From JAHDVS01 sp964370985 (GTDB lineage: Bacteria; Actinomycetota; Thermoleophilia; Gaiellales; Gaiellaceae), in NCBI GenBank assembly GCA_964370985.1, contig CAYJLE010000031.1:1-37510 (forward strand): 37,510 bases of DNA, in the 5' to 3' direction. Every line of letters begins with the position of its first letter. Positions within the stretch are counted from its first letter, which is position 1. The position numbers were made by a program, and so were the translations under genes. Below, piece after piece: positions 7,084-16,362 of the stretch. The notes beneath the pieces are model-generated. The model saw nothing but the letters and a program-made list of their open reading frames with translations, was not told where the DNA came from and did no database searches.

Positions 7084-7555
7084 CGCCTCCGGGGCAGTGC
7101 TCCGCCTCGGAGTCGCCGGCGAGGCGGCCGAGCAGCTCCGCGAGCAGGGCGAGCTCGGACTCGTCGAAGCGCGCCACGAACAGCTCCTCGAGATCGGCGA
7201 GATGCGTCTCCGTCGCCTCGGCCAGCTTCGCCAGCCCCACCTCCGTGACGACCGCGTACGTGACCCGCGCGTCGGTCGGGCAGGAGCCCTTCTCCACGTA
7301 GCCGGCGCTCTCGAGCCCGTCGAGCAGCCGCGTGATCCCCGAGGGCGTCAGCAGCACGCGCTGGGCCAGGTCGACGCGCTTCAGGTGGCCGTCGGGCGCG
7401 CGCGAGAGCAAGAGCAGCACCTCGTAGTCGTTGAGAGTCAGGCCGTGCTCGGCGACGAGGCGGGCGTTGAGCGCGCGGCTGAGCGCCGCGTGCCCGCGCA
7501 GGTAACTCGCCCAGGCCGTGAGGGCCCCGGCCGGAAGTGCTTGACGGCTTGTCAT
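7079..7555 (-). CDS. MarR family transcriptional regulator
   Basis: A 158-residue winged-helix protein of usual MarR length. The DNA-reading region is LTLNDYEVLLLLSRAPDGHLKRVDLAQRV, then LTPSGITRLLDGLESAGYVEKG (recognition helix near 69-79), with the wing DARVTYAVVTEVG. Flanking helices would form the dimer interface. It lies directly upstream of the YceI/FMN reductase operon in the same direction, and divergent from the acetoacetate-decarboxylase-like gene. Matching 13-bp sites occur three times before the YceI gene and once before marR itself. I infer that it represses itself and the YceI operon and releases on binding a phenolic, quinone or other lipophilic ligand, as usual in the family. 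Confidence 0.92.
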   Translation of the reverse strand: MTSRQALPAGALTAWASYLRGHAALSRALNARLVAEHGLTLNDYEVLLLLSRAPDGHLKRVDLAQRVLLTPSGITRLLDGLESAGYVEKGSCPTDARVTYAVVTEVGLAKLAEATETHLADLEELFVARFDESELALLAELLGRLAGDSEAEHCPGGA

Positions 7556-7572
7556 GTCACCCGTACCATTCT

Positions 7573-7585
7573 TTGCCTGCTCAAG
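7573..7585 (-). promoter_or_regulatory. Putative MarR operator, copy 4 (autoregulatory)
   Basis: Minus-strand CTTGAGCAGGCAA. It starts in the last bases of a TATACT box (7584-7589) that suits a marR -10, so it would cover the marR start region. It also sits ~50 bp upstream of the plus-strand acetoacetate-decarboxylase-like gene and could control that too. Confidence 0.6.
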
Positions 7586-7589
7586 TATA
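7584..7589 (-). promoter_or_regulatory. Probable -10 box (TATACT) of marR
   Basis: Minus-strand TATACT, about 29 bp before the marR ATG and overlapping operator copy 4. No clear -35 stands at the expected distance in the GC-rich DNA upstream. Confidence 0.45.
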
Positions 7590-7634
7590 TCCTCCGGGGC
7601 GGGCGCCGCCGGGGACGGACGCCGAAGGAGACCG

Positions 7635-8432
7635 ATGACGCTCGAGGGCTACTCGCTGCCCCGCTCGCCCGAGGGGAGGGCGAGCCTCGTACCACGACCG
7701 CCGTGGCATTACGTGGGCGACTTCCTCGTGATCGAGTACTGGGCCGACCCCGACGCGGTGCGGGCGGTGCTCCCGCCCGGGCTCGAGCCGCACCCCGACC
7801 CCGGCCGCTGCGCGGCCCTGTTCGTGGATTGGCAGTCCTGCACCGATGCCGGCGGCGAGTTGCTCGACCCGGCGCGCAGCCAGTACCGGGAGTTCTTCAT
7901 CGTCGTCAACGCGCTCCTCGACGGCGAGGAGGTGACCACCTGCCCGTACATCTGGGTCGACCGTGACTTCGCGCTCGCCCGCGGCTGGATCCAGGGCTTC
8001 CCCAAGAAGCTCGGCTCGATCTGGATCACCCGCACGTTCGGGCTCGGGTGCCGGGCCGACCCCGGAATCGGGCCCGGCGCAGCCTTCGGCGGCACGCTCG
8101 CCGCGGGCGAGCGGCGGCTCGCCGAGGGCACCGTCACGCTCGAGCGGCTCGCGCCGTCCGGGCCGACACACAACGGGCCGTCGCTCGTGAACGTGCGCCA
8201 CTTCCCCCGGCTCGCAGCCGGACGCCACGACGAGCCGGCCGTGCACGAGCTCGTCCGCGCCCGCAGCCGCAACCGCGTGATCTCGCCGATCTGGGAGGGC
8301 TCGGCCACGCTCGCCCTCCACGCGGCGCCGAGCGAGGAGCACGACCGCCTCGCCCCGGTGCGCCTGGGCCGGGGCTTTCGCTTCACGTTCGCCTACACGG
8401 TCGACGACCTCGAGACGGTGCGGGAGCTGTGA
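7635..8432 (+). CDS. Acetoacetate decarboxylase family protein
   Basis: A 265-residue protein. The family signature surrounds the Schiff-base lysine: WIQGFPKKLGSIW with Lys124/Lys125, equivalent to the catalytic Lys pair of acetoacetate decarboxylase. The N-terminal strand LVIEYWADPDAVRAVLPPGLEP is also typical. Members include decarboxylases and aldolase-dehydratases acting on beta-keto acids. The ATG at 7635 was chosen because GAAGGAG lies at 7624-7630; an upstream in-frame ATG near 7554 would extend through the operator. The stop overlaps the next gene by four bases (GTGA), coupling it to an aldehyde dehydrogenase. Together they could process a keto acid to an aldehyde and then an acid, though the substrate is unknown. 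Confidence 0.85.
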   Translation: MTLEGYSLPRSPEGRASLVPRPPWHYVGDFLVIEYWADPDAVRAVLPPGLEPHPDPGRCAALFVDWQSCTDAGGELLDPARSQYREFFIVVNALLDGEEVTTCPYIWVDRDFALARGWIQGFPKKLGSIWITRTFGLGCRADPGIGPGAAFGGTLAAGERRLAEGTVTLERLAPSGPTHNGPSLVNVRHFPRLAAGRHDEPAVHELVRARSRNRVISPIWEGSATLALHAAPSEEHDRLAPVRLGRGFRFTFAYTVDDLETVREL

Positions 8433-9883
8433 GCCGGGCGGAGGTCGCAGGGGTCTCCGTCTCGACCGACCACTTCGTCGGCGGCGAGCGGGTCCCCACG
8501 CCCGCCCGGTTAGAGGGCCCCGCGCCCCTCGACCGCCCCGTGCTCGCCCACGGAGCGCGCGGCGACGCGGAGATCGCCGACCGGGCGCTCGAGGCCGCCC
8601 GCGCTGCGTTCCCGGCCTGGGCCGCGCTCGGCCCGGCCGGGCGCCACCCCTACCTGCGCCGGCTCGCCGACCTGATCGACGCGAGCGTCGAGCGGCTCGC
8701 GGCGGTCGAGTGCGAGGACATGGCGATGCTGCTGCGCTCGCTGCGCGCCCGCGTGATCGCCCGCGGCGCCCGCAACTTCCGCGCCTACACGGATCTCGCC
8801 GAGGCCTACGAGGAGCGCGACTGGCGCTCCGGCGGCTCGTGGAACCGCGTCACGCGCATGCCCGCCGGACCGGCGGTCGTGATCACCCCCTGGAACGCGC
8901 CGTTCATGCTCTCGACCTGGAAGACCGCGCCGGCGCTCGCCGCCGGCTGCACCGTCGTCCTCAAACCGGCCGAGTGGTCGCCGCTTTCCTGCTCGCTGCT
9001 CGCCGACCTCGCCGCGGAGGCGGAGCTGCCGCCGGGCGTCTTCAACGTCGTGCAGGGGATCGGCGAGGAGGCCGGGGCGGCACTCGTCGCGAGCCCGCTC
9101 GCTCGGCGGATCTCCTTCACCGGCTCGCCGGAGACGGGCCGCGCGATCGGCGGCGCGGCGGCGCACAACCTCGTCCCCTTCACGGCCGAGCTCGGCGGCA
9201 AGAGCCCGCTCCTCGTCTTCGAGGACGCGGACATCGAGGCGGCGGCGCGGAAGGCGGCCGGCCAGTACGACGACGCGGGTCAGGTCTGCCTGGCCGGCAC
9301 CCGCCTGCTCGTAGAGGAGTCCGTGCGGGACGAGTTCCTCGAACGCTTCCAGCACCACGCCGACGCGCACGTGCTCGGCGACCCGCGCGACGACGCCACC
9401 ACCGTCTCCCCGCTCGTCCACCAGCAGCACCTCGAGCGCGTCGAGGGATTCGTCGAGCGGGCCCGCGTGGCCGGCGACCGGATCGTGCGCGGCGGGCGGC
9501 GGGCCACTCGCGGCGGCCTCTGGTACGAGCCGACGCTCGTCGAGCCCCGCTCCAACGACTCGGAGATCGTCCAGCGCGAGGTGTTCGGGCCGGTCCTGAC
9601 GTTCCAGACGTTCGCGGGCGAGGCGGAGGCGATCGAGCTCGCCAACTCGACGCCCTACGGCCTCGCCGCGATCGTCTACACCGGCTCGGCCGGGCGTGCC
9701 GAGCGGGTCGGCAGGGCGATCCGCGCCGGCACGGTCTGGGTCAACTCCTTCCTCGTGCGCGACCTGACCGCCCCGTTCGGCGGCGCGGGGATCTCCGGGA
9801 TCGGCCGCGAGGGCGGCGACTACGCGCTCGACTTCTACTCCGACCTGAAGACGCTCCAGATCGCCGAGGGCACGACCCGCTAG
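8429..9883 (+). CDS. NAD(P)-dependent aldehyde dehydrogenase
   Basis: A 484-residue ALDH of usual length. It has the N-terminal cofactor domain with TPWNAPF (153-159, Asn156 stabilises the thioester), FTGSPETG (230-237), the general base Glu254 in ELGGKSP, and catalytic Cys287 in GQVCLAGTRL. The C-terminal motif is EVFGPVLTF. It resembles semialdehyde dehydrogenases of aromatic acid breakdown (HpaE-like), but that is a loose similarity. The start is the GTG that overlaps the decarboxylase stop; no better Shine-Dalgarno-led start exists nearby. It probably oxidises the aldehyde or semialdehyde made by the preceding enzyme, giving an acid and NAD(P)H. Confidence 0.92.
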   Translation: MSRAEVAGVSVSTDHFVGGERVPTPARLEGPAPLDRPVLAHGARGDAEIADRALEAARAAFPAWAALGPAGRHPYLRRLADLIDASVERLAAVECEDMAMLLRSLRARVIARGARNFRAYTDLAEAYEERDWRSGGSWNRVTRMPAGPAVVITPWNAPFMLSTWKTAPALAAGCTVVLKPAEWSPLSCSLLADLAAEAELPPGVFNVVQGIGEEAGAALVASPLARRISFTGSPETGRAIGGAAAHNLVPFTAELGGKSPLLVFEDADIEAAARKAAGQYDDAGQVCLAGTRLLVEESVRDEFLERFQHHADAHVLGDPRDDATTVSPLVHQQHLERVEGFVERARVAGDRIVRGGRRATRGGLWYEPTLVEPRSNDSEIVQREVFGPVLTFQTFAGEAEAIELANSTPYGLAAIVYTGSAGRAERVGRAIRAGTVWVNSFLVRDLTAPFGGAGISGIGREGGDYALDFYSDLKTLQIAEGTTR

Positions 9884-9892
9884 CGGGGCCGC

Positions 9893-10354
9893 TCAGAGCG
9901 CGACGACCTCGTCCCCGACCGAGATCTCGCCGTCCGTGAGGATGTCCGCGCGCAGGCCGCCGCGGCCCTCGAGCCCCGCGAGCACCCCGGGCGCCGTCCG
10001 GCCCTCGAGGTGTGAGCACGGATCGCAGAGACGCTGCCCCAGGCACTCGACCCCGCCGACCCGGAAGCGGCGCCCGACCAGATCGTTCAGCCCGATCCCG
10101 CGCGTGATCAGGTTTCGCCTCGTGTCGAGCGGAGCGAGCCGCACGCCCGTCGAGGCCTCGAGCGCGTCGAGCGCCTCCGCCTCGATCAGGGTCAGGTTCC
10201 GCCCGGTGCCGGGCGTCCCGGAGAACGTGCCCTCCCCGGCGAAGTAGCGGTCGCCCTCGAGGCCGCGCCCGGCGAGCGCGCGGGCGCGCTCGACGGTCGC
10301 GGGCTCGCTGTCCGGTGCGCCCCTCAGGACGATCGCCTCGACTGTTCCGCTCAT
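9893..10354 (-). CDS. MOSC domain protein
   Basis: A 153-residue stand-alone MOSC domain, as in YiiM and the C-terminal domain of molybdenum cofactor sulfurase. Visible family features are LEGDRYFAG (32-40), RNLTLIEAEALDAL (52-65), RRNLITRGIGLNDLVGRRFRVG (79-100) and the conserved cysteine region CLGQRLCDPCSHLEG, with Cys110 and Cys113 as candidates for carrying persulfide or contacting molybdenum cofactor. It converges on the aldehyde dehydrogenase (9-bp gap) and diverges from an SDR. A GTG three codons upstream is an alternative start; the ATG is preferred because GGGGGTGAG lies just before it. Role unknown, possibly sulfur transfer or detoxification of N-hydroxylated compounds. Confidence 0.85.
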   Translation of the reverse strand: MSGTVEAIVLRGAPDSEPATVERARALAGRGLEGDRYFAGEGTFSGTPGTGRNLTLIEAEALDALEASTGVRLAPLDTRRNLITRGIGLNDLVGRRFRVGGVECLGQRLCDPCSHLEGRTAPGVLAGLEGRGGLRADILTDGEISVGDEVVAL

Positions 10355-10395
10355 GCAACTCACCCCCGGGTCGGTGGATCGAGTATTCCTACCGC

Positions 10396-11175
10396 ATGCG
10401 ACTCGACGGCAGGGTGGCGCTCGTCACGGGCGGAGGCACGGGGATCGGCGCCGCGATCGCGCGGCGCTTCGCAGCCGAGGGCGCCTCGGTCGCCGTGATG
10501 GGCCGCCGGGCCGGGCCCGTCGAGACGATCGCGAGCGAGCTCGGCGGCCTCGCCGTCGCCGGCAACGCGGCGGTGGCGGCGGACGCCAGCCGCGCGGTCG
10601 AGGCGACCGTCGAGCGCTTCGGCGGCCTCGACGTCCTCGTCGCGAACGCTGGCGGGGAGGGCGGCGGCGCCGTGCTCGAGGTCGACGACGAGGCGTGGCG
10701 CGCCGGCCTCGACGCGAACCTGACGAGCGCGTTCGCCTGCGCGCGCGCGGCGCTCCCGCGCCTGCTCGAGCGGGGCGGGACGATCGTCGTCGTCTCCTCG
10801 GTCGTCGGCCTGACCGCGGGGCCAGGGATGGCCGGCTACACGGCTGCGAAGCACGCGCTCGTCGGGCTGACGCGCTCGCTCGCCGTCGACTACGGCCCCC
10901 GGGTTCGGGTCAACGCGCTCTGCCCCGGCTGGGTGCGCACGCCCATGAGCGAGCGCGAGCTCGACGACCTCGCAACCCGCCGAGGCGTCACCCGCGACGA
11001 GGCGTTCGCCATGGTGAGCGCCCACCTGCCGCTGCGACGGGTCGCGGAGCCGGACGAGATCGCCGCGGCGGCGCTCTTCCTCGCCTGCGACGAGTCGTCG
11101 TTCGTGACCGGCTCGGTGCTCGTCGTGGACGGCGGCGGGGCCGCTGTCGACGTCGGCACGCTCGCGTTCGGCTAG
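10396..11175 (+). CDS. SDR family oxidoreductase
   Basis: A 259-residue classical short-chain dehydrogenase/reductase. It shows TGGGTGIG (11-18) for NAD(P), VANAGG (82-87), the catalytic Ser134/Ser135, and Tyr148/Lys152 in GYTAAKHALVG; the C-terminus FVTGSVLVVDGGG is the usual last strand. The start is the ATG at 10396; there is no Shine-Dalgarno, but TATTCC at 10384-10389 could be a -10 box for a very short leader. Its last two codons and stop lie within the left copy of a perfect 24-bp repeat. It ends with an own hairpin (11188-11223). Substrate cannot be inferred. Confidence 0.9.
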   Translation: MRLDGRVALVTGGGTGIGAAIARRFAAEGASVAVMGRRAGPVETIASELGGLAVAGNAAVAADASRAVEATVERFGGLDVLVANAGGEGGGAVLEVDDEAWRAGLDANLTSAFACARAALPRLLERGGTIVVVSSVVGLTAGPGMAGYTAAKHALVGLTRSLAVDYGPRVRVNALCPGWVRTPMSERELDDLATRRGVTRDEAFAMVSAHLPLRRVAEPDEIAAAALFLACDESSFVTGSVLVVDGGGAAVDVGTLAFG

Positions 11176-11192
11176 AAGCCGGGCCGCAGGCC
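11169..11192. repeat. 24-bp perfect direct repeat, left copy
   Basis: Twenty-four bases starting CGGCTAGAAGCCGGG are identical to 12656-12679. Read on the plus strand this copy ends the SDR gene (Gly-TAG). On the minus strand it reads GLRPGF-stop, exactly the last six codons and stop of the M23 peptidase gene that ends in the right copy. The two copies bracket the PilX-like gene. Confidence 0.85.
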
Positions 11193-11223
11193 CCACGGAT
11201 CCCCCTTCCGGGGGACGGGGCCT
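11188..11223. terminator. Nested GC hairpin after the SDR gene
   Basis: AGGCCCC (11188-11194) pairs with GGGGCCT (11217-11223), enclosing a second stem TCCCCC/GGGGGA (11200-11215) with loop TTCC. It begins within the left repeat and lies in the 77-bp gap between the SDR and the PilX-like gene. There is no U-tract, so it is a GC-type terminator at best; it has no counterpart at the right repeat. Confidence 0.5.
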
Positions 11224-11252
11224 ACGCAGCTTCGGCCGACGATCCAGGCACG

Positions 11253-12662
11253 ATGCGGCGCGCAGGGCTCCACCGTGACCAGCGCGGCGTCGCACTCGTC
11301 GTCGCCGTGCTCGTGCTCACGGTGCTGAGCGCGGTCGGCACCACTGTCGTCTACTTCGCGAGCTCGGGACTGCGCTCGGCCAACGTCTCGAAGAGCCGGA
11401 TCGACGCCGAGTCGCTCGCCGAGGCGGGCCTCGGGATGGCTCGCTCGACCCTCTTCAACGCGACGAACTACTTCGACCCGAACGCGGTGCCGCAGCAGAC
11501 CGTGTCCCTGAACGGCGGCACCGTCACCTACTCGGGCTCGCTCGCGGGGACTCTCTGGACGCTGCGGGGGACGGGCACCGTCAGGAATCCGACCGGACCC
11601 GACGCGAGCCCGATCACGAGGACCGCAACGACCCAGGTCGCGATCGAGACCGTGCGGGTGAGCACGGCGAACAACGCGGCCTGGAACTACCTGTTCGCCG
11701 CCAACCCGACGACCTGCACGACCGTCTCGAGCAACATCACGCTCCCCGTCTCGATCTACGTCAACGGCAATCTCTGCCTCAACTCGAACTCGCGCATTAC
11801 CGGCTCCTACGTCGGCGTCACCGGGCAGGTCACGCTCGCCTCGAACTCTTCGATCGGGACCTCGTCCGTGCCGATCGGCCAGGTCGACGCGGTCGGCGGC
11901 TGCCGCTACAGGAACGGTGCCTGGCACACGCCGTGCACGTCCGCCGACCAGGTCTACGCTCACGAGGTCACGACCGAGCCGTTCGTCTACACGAAGCCGC
12001 CGGTCGACCTCGCCTACTGGTATGCGAATGCGAAGCCGGGCCCGCTGAACGGCTGCACCCAGGGAAGCTTCCCTGGCGGCTTCGACAACAACACGACCAT
12101 GAACAAGAGCCGCTCGACGGTGAACCTGATGCCCGCGACCGCCTACGACTGCCGCGTCACGGACGGCAGCGGAGACGTGATCGGCCGGATCGCCTGGTCG
12201 CCCGGCAGCCCGGGCACGCTGACGGTCGCCGGCACGGTCTTCTTCGACGGGCGGATCTCGATCCCGAGCAACACGCACGGCCTCTACCAGGGCCGCGGCA
12301 CGATCTACACGTCCAGCCGGATCATCTTCGCCTCGAACGCGGACCTCTGCGTCACGAGCGGCTGCGTTCCGGCGGGGTGGGACACGAGCGTCAACCTGCT
12401 CGCGCTGGTGGCCGGCGAGTCGAGCACGTCGAACGGGATCAGCTTTGCCAGCAACTCCGGCTTCCAGGGTGCTCTCTACGCGGTCAACGACTACTCGGAG
12501 GCGAGCAACTCGCGGATCGGGGGACCGGTGATCGCCCGTCAGATCGCGCTCGCGTCGAACAGCCACCACTCCGCGGCGATCCAGGAACTGCTCGCAGGGA
12601 TGCCCGCCACGTACACGGAGACGATCAGGCCCGTGAACGTCGAGGGCAGCTGGTCCGGCTAG
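11253..12662 (+). CDS. PilX-like exported protein with pilin-type N-terminus
   Basis: A 469-residue protein. The N-terminus, DQRGVALVVAVLVLTVLSAV (9-28), is a short basic head and one hydrophobic helix, followed by SLAEAGLGMARS, like PilX-type minor pilins/pilus assembly proteins. Residues ~70-469 are rich in Ser, Asn, Thr and Gly with many short SN-centred repeats (LASNSS, IPSNT, FASNAD, FASNSG, EASNSR, LASNSH), suggesting a beta-helix surface domain as in some DUF7305/bactofilin-like regions. Paired cysteines (for example DLCVTSGC) could form disulfides outside the cell. No other pilus gene is nearby. Base use looks less GC-rich than its neighbours, and it lies between the two 24-bp repeats, so it may be a transferred cassette. 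Function unknown; anchored cell-surface protein is likely. Confidence 0.75.
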   Translation: MRRAGLHRDQRGVALVVAVLVLTVLSAVGTTVVYFASSGLRSANVSKSRIDAESLAEAGLGMARSTLFNATNYFDPNAVPQQTVSLNGGTVTYSGSLAGTLWTLRGTGTVRNPTGPDASPITRTATTQVAIETVRVSTANNAAWNYLFAANPTTCTTVSSNITLPVSIYVNGNLCLNSNSRITGSYVGVTGQVTLASNSSIGTSSVPIGQVDAVGGCRYRNGAWHTPCTSADQVYAHEVTTEPFVYTKPPVDLAYWYANAKPGPLNGCTQGSFPGGFDNNTTMNKSRSTVNLMPATAYDCRVTDGSGDVIGRIAWSPGSPGTLTVAGTVFFDGRISIPSNTHGLYQGRGTIYTSSRIIFASNADLCVTSGCVPAGWDTSVNLLALVAGESSTSNGISFASNSGFQGALYAVNDYSEASNSRIGGPVIARQIALASNSHHSAAIQELLAGMPATYTETIRPVNVEGSWSG

Positions 12663-12679
12663 AAGCCGGGCCGCAGGCC
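12656..12679. repeat. 24-bp perfect direct repeat, right copy
   Basis: Identical to 11169-11192. It supplies the last Gly and stop of the PilX-like gene on the plus strand and the last six codons plus stop (GLRPGF) of the M23 peptidase on the minus strand. The central CTAG gives a stop on both strands. Similarity ends sharply on both sides. Confidence 0.85.
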
Positions 12680-14083
12680 GACCAGCTCGGGCGGTCCGGG
12701 CTCGGAGAGTGGCAGCAACGCCCCGTCGCCGTACACGCCGAGGGCGCGCTCGAGCGGGCCCGGTAGGAGCCCGCTGGCGGTCGAGATGTCCTGCACGTCG
12801 AGCAGCACAGCCCCCGGCGCCGGCGCGTCGAGCGTGAAGCTCGCGTCGCGGCTCGCCTGCCACGCCGACAGGTACGGGAACGGATTCACGACGCCGTCGT
12901 AGCCGAGGCCCAGGAGCGCCACCGGATGCACCTCGAAGTGCAGGTGCGGGGGAGTTCCCCGGGCATCGCCGGTGTCGCCGACGAAGCCGAGCACGTCGCC
13001 GGCCGCGACCCTCGCTCCCTCCCGGGCGAGCGGCGTGTAGGCAGACAGGTGAGCGTAGTAGTACTCGTTCCCCTGCCCGTCGCGAAGCCAGAGCCGCCAG
13101 CCACCGACAGGGTTCCAGCCGACCGAGAATACCGTGCCGTCTGCGACCGCGAGCACGGGTGCGCCGCGGCGGGCGAACAGATCCGTGCCGTGGTGCCAGC
13201 CGGTGCTCGCCCTCGGCGCGCCGAAGTCGTCGGTGAACGAGACCGGCCCGTAGATCGGGAAGACGTAACCGCGCCCCGTGATGTCCGGCCGGACTCCCGG
13301 TGGCGGATTGCGAACGATCGAGGGCGGCTCGTTGCGAGCGCCCGGCGGCTGCGGCGAGGGATCGCGCGCCGGCGCCGCGGCGTCGTCGCTCCCCGAGTCG
13401 CTCCCGCCCGCTTCGTCCGGCGGCTCCACGGCCGCGGGGGCGCGCGCCGCCGCCTCCGCGTACCCGACGAGCAGCTCCGTGCCTGCGGGCAGCCCCCCGT
13501 GGGCGCCGGTCAGGACGACGCGAACGGCGGTAACGAAGGCCCGGTGGCCGGACCCGTCAGTCCCGCTCTGGCGCACCTCGGCTTGCTCGAGCAGGACGAG
13601 GTAGCCCCAGTCGCCGAGCGGGACGCGGAGGTTGGCGATCGCGTCGACGGGCTCGCCGAGAACGACGACAGCGTCGAGGGACGATGCCGACACCGTGCCA
13701 CCGGAGCCGCTCGACGTCGCGGACGCGTCCGCGCGAAGCGTGACGCTGCCGATCCGGATCTCACCCCCGAACAGGACGACGTCGGCAAGCGACGCGCTCG
13801 CCTGGGCCCGGGCAGCCGAGCCCGGGCCGGTCCGGGCGCCCGTGAGCGCGCGTGCGAACGAGATCACGCTCCCGTCCTCGGGGTACTCGTAGCCGCCGAG
13901 ATTGGCGGACGCGAGCGGTGGAGCGGACACCGCGCCGACGACCGTGTCGTCCCCTCCGGGAAGGTCGACCAGGACAGCGAGCGCGGACGCCGAGGCCTTC
14001 GGGCCTTCGGCGGCGGCTGAGGCTCCGGCGGCGAGGACGAGCGCGAATGCCGCCGCGAGCAGCACGAGAACGCGTGCGGACAC
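12659..14083 (-). CDS. Secreted M23 family metallopeptidase (LytM-type)
   Basis: A 474-residue protein with a signal peptide (residues 1 to ~25, hydrophobic core VLVLLAAAFALVLAAGA, cleavage near ASA-AAEG). Residues ~28-215 form a Gly/Ala/Ser-rich beta domain of no family I recognise, then a Pro/Ser/Asp-rich linker (~216-265). The C-terminal M23 domain (~272-400) has the zinc ligands: HxxxD in WHHGTDLFA (His297 or His298, Asp301) and HxH in PHLHFEVHP (His380, His382), plus the supporting His345 in YYAHLS. It should cut or bind peptidoglycan cross-bridges outside the cell. The GTG start has no Shine-Dalgarno but TAGGCT lies six bases upstream. It converges on the PilX-like gene, overlapping by four bases inside the repeat. 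Confidence 0.9.
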   Translation of the reverse strand: MSARVLVLLAAAFALVLAAGASAAAEGPKASASALAVLVDLPGGDDTVVGAVSAPPLASANLGGYEYPEDGSVISFARALTGARTGPGSAARAQASASLADVVLFGGEIRIGSVTLRADASATSSGSGGTVSASSLDAVVVLGEPVDAIANLRVPLGDWGYLVLLEQAEVRQSGTDGSGHRAFVTAVRVVLTGAHGGLPAGTELLVGYAEAAARAPAAVEPPDEAGGSDSGSDDAAAPARDPSPQPPGARNEPPSIVRNPPPGVRPDITGRGYVFPIYGPVSFTDDFGAPRASTGWHHGTDLFARRGAPVLAVADGTVFSVGWNPVGGWRLWLRDGQGNEYYYAHLSAYTPLAREGARVAAGDVLGFVGDTGDARGTPPHLHFEVHPVALLGLGYDGVVNPFPYLSAWQASRDASFTLDAPAPGAVLLDVQDISTASGLLPGPLERALGVYGDGALLPLSEPGPPELVGLRPGF

Positions 14084-14089
14084 AGGTAG

Positions 14090-14095
14090 AGCCTA
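14090..14095 (-). promoter_or_regulatory. -10-like box TAGGCT for a leaderless start
   Basis: On the minus strand TAGGCT ends six bases before the GTG of the M23 peptidase, with no Shine-Dalgarno between. The geometry equals that at the DapA-like gene (4842-4847). The remainder of the 102-bp divergent gap shows no clear -35 element. Confidence 0.45.
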
Positions 14096-14185
14096 GCGAA
14101 GACCGTGTCCGGATCGCACGCTCGAGGCGTCCGGCGTGTGGTATGCCTTCCGCGACGCACGGTCGGCGACGAAGGGAGAGGCTCG

Positions 14186-16162
<1,977 letters not shown>

Positions 16163-16210
16163 CGGGCGGGTGCGGCGTCTCACGACGTTGCACCGGAAAC
16201 GCAGATGTAG

Positions 16211-16230
16211 GGGCGGGACTTGTCCCGCCC
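16211..16230. terminator. Perfect GC palindrome after acs (terminator or dispersed repeat)
   Basis: GGGCGGGAC (16211-16219), TT, GTCCCGCCC (16222-16230): a perfect 9-bp stem, preceded by TGTAG. It may end acs transcription. The TGTAGGGGCGGG...CCCGCCC form also resembles the widespread GTAGGGGCG-type palindromes scattered in many bacterial genomes. Only one copy is seen in this window. The rest of the 200-bp gap (16163-16362) has no gene that I can support. Confidence 0.5.
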
Positions 16231-16307
16231 GGGACCTGTTCCGGCCAAGACGATGCGAGCACCGGGAAACGGGACGGGTTGCGGGGCGGGCAGGGGCGGC
16301 CCCGACG

Positions 16308-16320
16308 CCCCCCCCCCCCC
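16308..16320. repeat. Poly-C run
   Basis: Thirteen C residues in an intergenic GC-rich stretch between acs and the rhodanese gene. The exact length may be unreliable, since long G/C homopolymers are a known sequencing weak spot; the window end shows the same kind of sequence. Confidence 0.7.
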
Positions 16321-16362
16321 AACCCGCCCCCCGGTCCCGGTCGAACCTCGTCCGACGCCGCG

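Noticed and set aside
11169..12679. An integron gene cassette with attC
   Set aside because: The single gene with hairpin and flanking repeats recalls one, but the conserved GTTRRRY core sites are not present at the repeat and no integrase is nearby.
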